This document shows positions 1-5,509 of a stretch of 6,913 nucleotides of DNA, piece by piece. The translations under genes were made by a program, and so were the position numbers. Position 1 is the stretch's first letter, and each line of letters starts with the position of its first letter. The DNA comes from Planctomycetaceae bacterium (GTDB lineage: Bacteria > Planctomycetota > Planctomycetia > Pirellulales > Thermoguttaceae): positions 1 to 6,913 of the forward strand of contig JAIRLW010000450.1 in the NCBI GenBank assembly GCA_031259095.1. The letters run 5' to 3'. The notes under the pieces were generated by a model. That model was not told where the DNA came from, ran no database searches, and saw nothing but the letters and a program-made list of their open reading frames with translations.

Positions 1-80
1 TTCAGGGCTTCGGTTGGTGATGGTCATTGAACCTACCCCGTTGGGGTAGGCTATAATCCTATTGCCCCTTCAGGGCAAAT
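1..80. repeat. REP-like hairpin repeat cluster, cut by the left window edge
   Basis: There are two compact palindromes. The first has CCTACCCC at 32-39 and GGGGTAGG at 43-50, a perfect 8-bp stem with a GTT loop. The second has TTGCCC at 62-67 and GGGCAA at 73-78, a 6-bp stem with a 5-base loop. Bases 1-8 (TTCAGGGC) repeat bases 69-76 apart from the first base's context, so the window probably opens inside another copy of the second hairpin. GC-rich stems in AT-rich intergenic DNA are typical of dispersed extragenic palindromes. No transposase is visible here, so mobility is not shown. Copy number elsewhere in the genome cannot be seen. Confidence 0.6.
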
Positions 81-317
81 ACTTTTTTAACCTCAAACAA
101 TAATTCCACTGATATATTAATAAGTTTTTAGAAGTTCTCTTTAGTAAATTTTTTCTTCATTTTCTGTGTTTCTGTGTTCAAAGCCAAATTTTGAAGTACA
201 ATGAATAAAAATTTTTCTGATTATTTCTCAAATGATTACCCCAAAATTTCCGAAACAATATGAAAGTTTTATCTATTTTAACGACCAACCCGTGAACGCT
301 AGAAAAAATTTTGAACG
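81..317. other. AT-rich intergenic leader with no gene seen
   Basis: I find no convincing gene in this stretch on either strand. It holds an 8-bp tandem TTCTGTGT at 162-169 and 170-177, and one copy of CAAATGAT at 229-236, a motif that recurs in the other large intergenic region. No well-spaced -35/-10 pair stands out close to the next gene, and there is no Shine-Dalgarno before its start. The promoter of the downstream gene presumably lies here but I cannot place it. Confidence 0.5.
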
Positions 318-3300
318 ATGAACCAGGAAAATAAAACTAATAAAACGACAGAAATGGAACAATCTCTGCGAAAGACACTGTTCTATTATCGGCTTAGCGT
401 CGGACTTGGAGTAACGATTCTTTTTCTTTTTCTTGTTACCGGCGGGATGGTTTTGTGGAAGCATTTCCATGAAACCCAATATATTCCTCCAACTCATACA
501 CAACTCGATCCTCATTCAACCACTTACTGGGTTGACCGAACTCTTGCTGATATTGCGTTGTTTCGAACCGTGGAAACAAAAGTCAGCAATTCGCAACAAC
601 TCTATCTGACCCTTATGAACACGTTGGATGACGCGCGAAAAATTTCTTCCAATTACGCCCGAATGATAGCAATTTCCGACATTGCCTTAACAATGGCAAA
701 AAACGACATTGATATTAATATCGACAACATCATTCAAACATTAGGCGATACTCCTTTAGCCGCATCCATGCGCACACGGATCATTGCTTCGCAAAGTCTT
801 ATGTTTTTGAGACTGGCGAAACGTTCAGCGGCGCGGGTGGCGATTCAGGAATATGATCGGATTGTTATTGAAGCGGATTTGAAACTGAACACTTCGACCA
901 ATGAATTAGCGTTTTTGGGCATTATTACGGCGTTAGCCTGTTTAGAAGACGCCGCGAAACTGAGCGATATTTTTAACAAACAACTTGAGTTTTCGTTGCG
1001 TACCACGACGGAACAACGAATGCGCGCCTATCGTGTTATTGCCGGAGAACAAGCGCGAGTCGGAATGTCGGTTTTTGCGATGAACACTGCCCAAAAGATT
1101 AAAAATCCTGTTGAGCGTGTCCGTGCTTATCAACTCATTATCGCTCACACTGCCCGACCGCCGAAGATTACTCCGGTCGAACCGACCATATTTCTGCCGC
1201 CAATCGAAGGTCTTTGGAAACCGCTTCCAGAACCAACAGTAGCACGGCATATTATCAATGACGTTATCAAACAGATTACCGATTGCGAAGAAATCGAAGA
1301 ACAACTTGATCTTTTGACAATGCTTTCCGAATCGAGAGTGATGTGTGATCCAGAGATTCATCAATTGTTTCGGGAAAATGTTGTCAAGCATGAATTGATT
1401 GATGAATTGGTAAAACGCACCGTTCTCCGGCGTCTCGACGATCCAAAATCCGAACTGATTCGGGCTTCTTTGAAATTACCGCCCAGAACGAAAAATTTAC
1501 CGCAAAGTATGGATCCGGCGGCGGACGATTGGAATTCGCTGACCGGAATGCTTACCGTTGACTTCAATGAGATTGAACCAACGGTGATCAAAGGTATTAT
1601 GAATCAGCAGAAAATCAATGCATGGCTTATGACTTCACAATGTTATCAGTTAAGCGGTCGTTATGCCGATGCGGTTCAGGTTCTTCGGAAAGCCGCCGCG
1701 ATTGCCCGTGAACAAAAGCAATCGAATGAACGTATCCAGACACTTTTGAAAATCGGAGAACATTTATTGAGTGTCGGAAGTATTACGGAGGCTCATACTG
1801 TTCTCAAAGAGATTGGACTTCCTGCGATTCCACCGGTTTCGGCAATATCATCGCCGAAAGATCAAACTCAACCTGTTATTCTTTTTACGTCTGAACAACT
1901 TTCCTATTTAGCCCGATTGCACATTGTCGGACGTTTTTTTGACGATGCGTTACAAACAATCCGTTGTATTGAACCGCCGTCATCACAGGTTAATGATCTT
2001 GCGTTCCTTACGGTCGAACAAATACGGATCGGTCATTTTGACGAAGCCGCAAAGACAATTTCCGCAATCAATCATGATGTTGCCCAAACTAAAAAATTAC
2101 AACATCTGTTGGCAATTGCGCAAGGCGGCGGCAAAGAACATTATGACGCGGTAAACATTCCCTTTCCGGGAAATCTACAAAATGATGAGGAATTACGCCG
2201 ATGCTGTGAATTACTGATTCAACATGGTCTTTTCGGTGTTGCGGCTGCGACGGCGGAAAAAATCAGAAACACGGAATGGCAATCACAAAATCTGTCAAGA
2301 CTTGTTCGTGAATATATGCTGCTCTTCAAGGCTTACGGAGAAGACAGCAACTGGCATCGTTCGGTGCGCGAATCACTTTTGAAAACCGCTCATGCTGCTA
2401 CGGAAAAGATTGTTCATCCCATTTCACGTACAGAAGCGTTGGAAATGATACTTGCGGCGGTTTTGCCTTACGCTCACAAAGAAAATCGAAAAGATTTTTT
2501 ACTTCGTGTATTCGACGAAGCCTTTAAGACGTCGCGTCGAATTAATGCGGCGGAAAACAAAGTGGAACTGATGAGCAGGTTGATTCTGAGCAAAATTGCG
2601 TTGGAGACCAATCAGGAGACCAATCAGGAAACCAATCAGGAAACCAATCAAAGACAACTAAACCGTTTTCCGTTGTTTAATCGGGAAACAAATCCGGCGG
2701 CGACCGAAGCGGTTGAACAATTGATTACGGAGACGGTTGCTGTGGTCAATGAGGTTGGCGATGTTCCCAAACGCGGCTATGCTTTGTCTTTTCTTGCCAA
2801 ATCGCTTGGACAGGTTGGGCGTTTTCAGGGAGCGCGAACTTTTGTGAACAATGCCGAAGAAACCGCCAAAGAACTAACCGACAAACGTGAAGCAATTTCT
2901 ATCCTTCTTTCCCTGATTCCAACGTTACAATCATTGGGCGATACCGAAAACGCCCAACGAATTTATAGTCTTTCTCTTTCGATTATTTCGGATTCCTTCC
3001 TTGCCATTCCGACCGTTTCAGAAACAACAATCTATGAATGGCGTCTTCGGGATTCGGAACTTGACCGAGTGATCCGTTCTCTGTTGGAGCAAAATTTTAT
3101 TATTGAAGCCGTAACATTTTCAAATCGGATCAATGAACCGCAACTTCGTGATCGTTTGTTGAGGGCTGCCGCTTATATCTATATGGATCAGGGACATTTT
3201 GCTTTAGCGGAAAGTACCGTCCGAAAACTGGAACTTCCTAATTTTCGGACGAATGCTATTCGTGACGTTTTGTTTATGAAACGTCACGCAACCGATCATA

Positions 3301-3365
3301 TCAGCAACGATCTTAATCAAAACGCCCACAACCCCCAAACCGAAACGGTAATAAAAGAACAATAA
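318..3365 (+). CDS. Large membrane-anchored helical-repeat (TPR-like) protein, function unknown
   Basis: This 1015-residue protein is not recognised as a named family. Residues 1-26 are polar, 27-47 form one hydrophobic span, and the rest is soluble, so it is probably an inner-membrane protein with a large exported domain. The remainder is almost all amphipathic helices in a repeated pattern. The clearest TPR-like units are 431-466 (AWLMTSQCYQLSGRYADAV, with Trp, Gly and Tyr at TPR-like spacing) and 473-500. Related helix pairs lie at 525-550, 559-585, 818-850, 857-890 and 937-972. Proline-rich linkers occur near 281-307 and 501-520. Residues 763-778 are ETNQ four times. The ATG follows an in-frame TGA at 312-314, which rules out any earlier start. 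There is no Shine-Dalgarno. By analogy with TPR families it may be a protein-binding scaffold, but the partner is unknown. No catalytic motif is seen. Confidence 0.9.
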   Translation: MNQENKTNKTTEMEQSLRKTLFYYRLSVGLGVTILFLFLVTGGMVLWKHFHETQYIPPTHTQLDPHSTTYWVDRTLADIALFRTVETKVSNSQQLYLTLMNTLDDARKISSNYARMIAISDIALTMAKNDIDINIDNIIQTLGDTPLAASMRTRIIASQSLMFLRLAKRSAARVAIQEYDRIVIEADLKLNTSTNELAFLGIITALACLEDAAKLSDIFNKQLEFSLRTTTEQRMRAYRVIAGEQARVGMSVFAMNTAQKIKNPVERVRAYQLIIAHTARPPKITPVEPTIFLPPIEGLWKPLPEPTVARHIINDVIKQITDCEEIEEQLDLLTMLSESRVMCDPEIHQLFRENVVKHELIDELVKRTVLRRLDDPKSELIRASLKLPPRTKNLPQSMDPAADDWNSLTGMLTVDFNEIEPTVIKGIMNQQKINAWLMTSQCYQLSGRYADAVQVLRKAAAIAREQKQSNERIQTLLKIGEHLLSVGSITEAHTVLKEIGLPAIPPVSAISSPKDQTQPVILFTSEQLSYLARLHIVGRFFDDALQTIRCIEPPSSQVNDLAFLTVEQIRIGHFDEAAKTISAINHDVAQTKKLQHLLAIAQGGGKEHYDAVNIPFPGNLQNDEELRRCCELLIQHGLFGVAAATAEKIRNTEWQSQNLSRLVREYMLLFKAYGEDSNWHRSVRESLLKTAHAATEKIVHPISRTEALEMILAAVLPYAHKENRKDFLLRVFDEAFKTSRRINAAENKVELMSRLILSKIALETNQETNQETNQETNQRQLNRFPLFNRETNPAATEAVEQLITETVAVVNEVGDVPKRGYALSFLAKSLGQVGRFQGARTFVNNAEETAKELTDKREAISILLSLIPTLQSLGDTENAQRIYSLSLSIISDSFLAIPTVSETTIYEWRLRDSELDRVIRSLLEQNFIIEAVTFSNRINEPQLRDRLLRAAAYIYMDQGHFALAESTVRKLELPNFRTNAIRDVLFMKRHATDHISNDLNQNAHNPQTETVIKEQ
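2604..2651 (+). repeat. 12-bp in-frame microsatellite encoding (ETNQ)4
   Basis: Four consecutive 12-base units read GAR-ACC-AAT-CAR and encode Glu-Thr-Asn-Gln at residues 763-778 of the solenoid protein. The units differ only at third codon positions (GAG,GAG,GAA,GAA; CAG,CAG,CAG,CAA). The unit length is a multiple of three, so gain or loss of copies would keep the frame. A decayed partial copy (RETN, residues 789-792) follows. The insert falls in a polar, helix-poor linker between two helical blocks. Confidence 0.9.
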
Positions 3366-3376
3366 AAAATAAAATA

Positions 3377-3422
3377 ACTGCCTTTTTCCGTGTGGTGTGA
3401 GATTGGCAGTAACTCATCACAC
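3377..3422 (+). terminator. Possible terminator or H-type pseudoknot after the solenoid gene
   Basis: Two complementary pairs interlock. ACTGCC (3377-3382) pairs with GGCAGT (3405-3410). GTGTGGTG (3390-3397) pairs with CATCACAC (3415-3422), with one G-U. Because the second stem opens inside the first loop and closes outside it, they can form an H-type pseudoknot with loops of 7, 7 and 4 bases, or act as alternative hairpins. The element starts 11 bases after the stop codon. The T-rich stretch that follows is interrupted, so a classical intrinsic terminator is only weakly supported. Confidence 0.35.
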
Positions 3423-3460
3423 TTTAAAATTCGTTTTTTAACCGCCACGTTTTATGAAAA

Positions 3461-3537
3461 ATCATTTGTCTCTAATGTCCCTTTAGTCCCTAATGTCCCT
3501 CTAAAAAAGGACTTTAGGGACAATAGGGACAAATGAT
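3461..3537. repeat. 29-bp imperfect inverted repeat made of 9-bp GTCCCTNNN units
   Basis: The arms 3461-3489 and 3509-3537 pair over 29 positions: 25 Watson-Crick, one G-U (3471/3527) and three mismatches (3475/3523, 3483/3515, 3484/3514). The loop is 19 bases. The left side is also a 9-bp tandem array, with units at 3468, 3477, 3486 and 3495 (GTCTCTAAT, GTCCCTTTA, GTCCCTAAT, GTCCCTCTA). The right arm carries the same unit on the minus strand, starting at 3530 and 3521, with a partial unit at 3512. Either strand would give a strong RNA hairpin. On the minus strand it is followed by five T, so it could also stop transcripts running past the tRNA. Confidence 0.8.
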
Positions 3538-3611
3538 CAATTAATTAATAATTTCATATTTGTTTTTGGCAAATGATATTTTTAGAGATTCCCTACAAAT
3601 GATTCGGAAAA

Positions 3612-3625
3612 GGCGATGTTTCGCC
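3612..3625. repeat. Small GC-rich hairpin
   Basis: GGCGA (3612-3616) and TCGCC (3621-3625) form a perfect 5-bp stem with a TGTT loop, flanked by TTC and GAA that could extend it past a bulge. A run of seven T lies 34 bases later, too far to make this a simple intrinsic terminator. Its function is unknown. Confidence 0.4.
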
Positions 3626-3671
3626 GAAATATCACGTCGGCTTTAAATTGCCCGAAAATTTTTTTAGGGAC

Positions 3672-3699
3672 TTGCCAAAAAGTAAAAAACCGCTAAAAT
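3672..3699 (+). promoter_or_regulatory. Candidate sigma70-type promoter of tRNA-Ser
   Basis: A -35-like TTGCCA (3672-3677) and a -10-like TAAAAT (3694-3699) are separated by 16 bases. Initiation would fall near 3706, about 43 bases upstream of the mature tRNA 5' end, leaving a leader for RNase P to remove. The -35 box directly abuts an AGGGAC (3666-3671), which is half of the 9-bp unit of the nearby inverted repeat. This is a consensus match only. Confidence 0.45.
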
Positions 3700-3748
3700 A
3701 AACACTCTTTATGATTCACTTTTTGAGGTGAAAGAATTGGAATAATTC

Positions 3749-3830
3749 GGAGGATATGCGAATGGTGAGCGGGCTGACTCGAAATCAGTTGCCGGAAAAC
3801 CGGTTGAGGGTTCGAATCCCTTGTCCTCCG
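3749..3830 (+). tRNA. trnS: tRNA-Ser, anticodon CGA
   Basis: The gene folds as a class II tRNA. The acceptor stem GGAGGAT pairs with GTCCTCC (last pair T-G), followed by discriminator G, as is usual for serine tRNAs. The anticodon stem GCTGA/TCAGT closes loop CTCGAAA with anticodon CGA at 3780-3782, reading UCG codons. A long variable arm follows (CCGG-AAAA-CCGG at 3792-3803). The T arm has GAGGG/CCCTT around TTCGAAT. The D arm has only a short stem, as in other serine tRNAs. No CCA is encoded (the next bases are CTAG), so CCA must be added by the nucleotidyltransferase. The only protein gene beyond its 3' end is convergent. No clear terminator is seen in 3831-3883. Confidence 0.96.
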
Positions 3831-3883
3831 CTAGATTCTAAACTGTTTATAGAGACGCCCCAATTTAATTATGAGGGATTCTT

Positions 3884-5431
3884 TCAATTGTTTTGTTTTG
3901 TTCGGAAGAGATTCCTTATTTTTTCCCATTCTGTTTTGTTGATGGTAATCAGCAGGTAAACGGGAAAATATGTTACAACGCACAGAAAACCGACAAGCAT
4001 GAGCCGCAAATAATTGGGCGCGAGCAGATGATGCGAAATGAGGTACGGAATAATGCAGGCAATTCCGGCGCAACCGAGATAAGAGAGAATTTGTAGAAAA
4101 TAGGTAATGATTTTTTCTTTTCGGAGCAGGCAGACATAAACCGGAACAGCAATACCGCGTACTACGAACATGGAAAGAAAGATACAACCCGCAACATGTT
4201 CAACGCCATATCCCAGATACAAAAATGCGGCGGCGTCGATGATTGCCAGAGTATTGACGATCAAGCCGGCGTAGGCGATGAATGAATGTTTGGCAAGAGC
4301 GTAAAGATATTTTGTATTTGGAGATTGACACTGAGCAATCCATACGCCTAAGATGATCAAAACCAAACTAGGATACGCACTCAGATAAGAATAGATTCCT
4401 TTGTCGTTTTTTCCTCCCCAACACATGAGAAAATCTTGTCCCCAGACAATCAATCCAAAGGCACAAAATGTAGTGCAACATGTTGATATTTTGTAAGCCA
4501 GTTTCAATGTTTTGTCTGCTAACTCTTTATCTTGTTGAGTGTAGAGCAAGGTCAGCCATGACGTGAGCCAATTGCCCGTAATGATTTCAGTCACGTTAAT
4601 TAGGTAGGACGATAATCCCATGGCAACTAAGGAGAAAAGCGCAACCGCTTCAAAATTGATTAGATTTGAAATGACCAAAATGCTTCCCAGATTAAGAATT
4701 TCACCAGAAACAAAAACCAGAAAAGTAAACATTCCATAACGAATCAGTTTGAACAGAATTTCTTTTCGAAAATAGGAAAGATTCAGAAAAAATTCGGGAA
4801 ACGCAATATAAACAAGTTTCAGGAGAACCATTATATTCAGGACGGCAATAATCAGATTAGCGCAGGCTAAGGCAATTAAACGTCCTCCGGAGAAAAGAAT
4901 CAAAAAAGTGGTTAACGCTCCAATAATTCGGAAAATAATCACCTGACTGCCGGTCAATTCCTGACGCATTGTTCCGTTGACAATTCCGATAAAGATATTC
5001 ATTGGAAAGTTGATACAAAAAGTAAATCCGTTAATAATAATAACGATTACTAACAGTTGTCGATCTTCTAGCGTTGGATCCCGATAATAAATTCCGTAAG
5101 CAGTCGCAAGCAGTCCGAGAAATCCGATTGCGCCTAATAAGAGAAAAGCGAAAAAAGCAGTATTGGATAAGACGATACATTCTTCTTTATTTTTTTGAGA
5201 GTAGGCGACGGTGAAAAATCGTGAAACCGCCGCGGAAATTCCTAAATCCGCCAACGAGAATGCGCCCACTAAACCGGCAACAATAACATTAATAGCATAT
5301 TCACGTTCACCGAGAGTTTTCAGAATATAAGGAGCCAAGATGAAACCAACGACAACGGCAATACCGAAATTTAAAACATTTAAACCGGCTCCTTTTAAGA
5401 GATTCGTGAGATGTTTCTGATTACTGTCCAT
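3884..5431 (-). CDS. Polysaccharide flippase-like membrane protein (MATE/Wzx-type superfamily)
   Basis: This 515-residue polytopic protein resembles lipopolysaccharide or O-antigen exporters, which flip lipid-linked glycans across the inner membrane. About 14 hydrophobic spans can be drawn, near residues 16-36, 45-66, 88-110, 126-152, 165-182, 186-208, 230-256, 262-280, 315-335, 350-367, 383-405, 413-433, 444-465 and 476-497; length and count fit the family. The N-terminus has family-like features: an amphipathic start before span 1, LGEREYAIN at 40-48, and SLADLGISAAVSRFF at 59-73, matching the usual LG-x-x-x-Y-G and DLG-x-x-x-A-x-x-R pattern. The C-terminus is basic, hence probably cytosolic. 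The ATG lies 11 residues before the first span; only a weak purine run precedes it. The substrate cannot be read from sequence, and no glycosyltransferase is in the window. It is convergent with the tRNA and downstream of another minus-strand gene. Confidence 0.85.
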   Translation of the reverse strand: MDSNQKHLTNLLKGAGLNVLNFGIAVVVGFILAPYILKTLGEREYAINVIVAGLVGAFSLADLGISAAVSRFFTVAYSQKNKEECIVLSNTAFFAFLLLGAIGFLGLLATAYGIYYRDPTLEDRQLLVIVIIINGFTFCINFPMNIFIGIVNGTMRQELTGSQVIIFRIIGALTTFLILFSGGRLIALACANLIIAVLNIMVLLKLVYIAFPEFFLNLSYFRKEILFKLIRYGMFTFLVFVSGEILNLGSILVISNLINFEAVALFSLVAMGLSSYLINVTEIITGNWLTSWLTLLYTQQDKELADKTLKLAYKISTCCTTFCAFGLIVWGQDFLMCWGGKNDKGIYSYLSAYPSLVLIILGVWIAQCQSPNTKYLYALAKHSFIAYAGLIVNTLAIIDAAAFLYLGYGVEHVAGCIFLSMFVVRGIAVPVYVCLLRKEKIITYFLQILSYLGCAGIACIIPYLISHHLLAPNYLRLMLVGFLCVVTYFPVYLLITINKTEWEKIRNLFRTKQNN

Positions 5432-5461
5432 GTTCTTTATTGATTCAGAATATTATTTTAC

Positions 5462-5485
5462 TCGACTGAAATTGATTTTAGTCGA
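5462..5485 (-). terminator. 10-bp hairpin between the two minus-strand genes
   Basis: TCGACTGAAA (5462-5471) pairs with TTTTAGTCGA (5476-5485), ten pairs including one G-T, around a 4-base loop. It sits 24 bases past the upstream gene's stop and 30 bases before the flippase start. On the minus strand the following bases are GTAAAATAAT rather than a T run, so intrinsic termination is doubtful. It may instead stabilise the upstream mRNA end or attenuate read-through into the flippase. Confidence 0.4.
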
Positions 5486-5509
5486 TATTGGAAATTTCCT
5501 GATTTGTTG

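Larger units (their letters stand above)
3366..3748. other. Repeat-rich intergenic region between the solenoid gene and tRNA-Ser
   Basis: I see no gene on either strand here. In order it holds a possible pseudoknot or terminator (3377-3422), a long inverted repeat (3461-3537), a very AT-rich stretch (3538-3600), a GGCGA-TGTT-TCGCC hairpin (3612-3625), a run of seven T (3659-3665) and the tRNA promoter candidate (3672-3699). CAAATGAT occurs three times directly (3530-3537, and near 3571 and 3596) and once inverted, starting at 3461. Confidence 0.6.

Noticed and set aside
942..1591. Minus-strand open frames inside the solenoid gene
   Set aside because: They overlap a well-supported long gene, have low-complexity or arginine/serine-rich translations and no start signals, so they are shadow frames.
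3468..3530. Short regular repeats resembling a CRISPR array
   Set aside because: The units are 9 bp and contiguous, with no spacers, and no cas gene is present.
3637..3665. TCGG...CCGA followed by seven T as a terminator
   Set aside because: The stem has about four or five pairs with a bulge and an 11-base loop, and four A separate it from the T run.
3837..3853. TCTA/TAGA mini-hairpin after the tRNA as its terminator
   Set aside because: The stem is only about four to six weak pairs with a bulge, and no T run follows.
3749..3883. tRNA-Ser 3' end as an integration (att) site of a mobile element
   Set aside because: I see no second copy of the tRNA 3' end and no integrase in the window; the gene after it is an ordinary flippase.
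3831..4187. Other frames overlapping the tRNA and the flippase 3' end
   Set aside because: They lie over the flippase coding sequence or run through the tRNA itself, and their translations show no domain or repeat.
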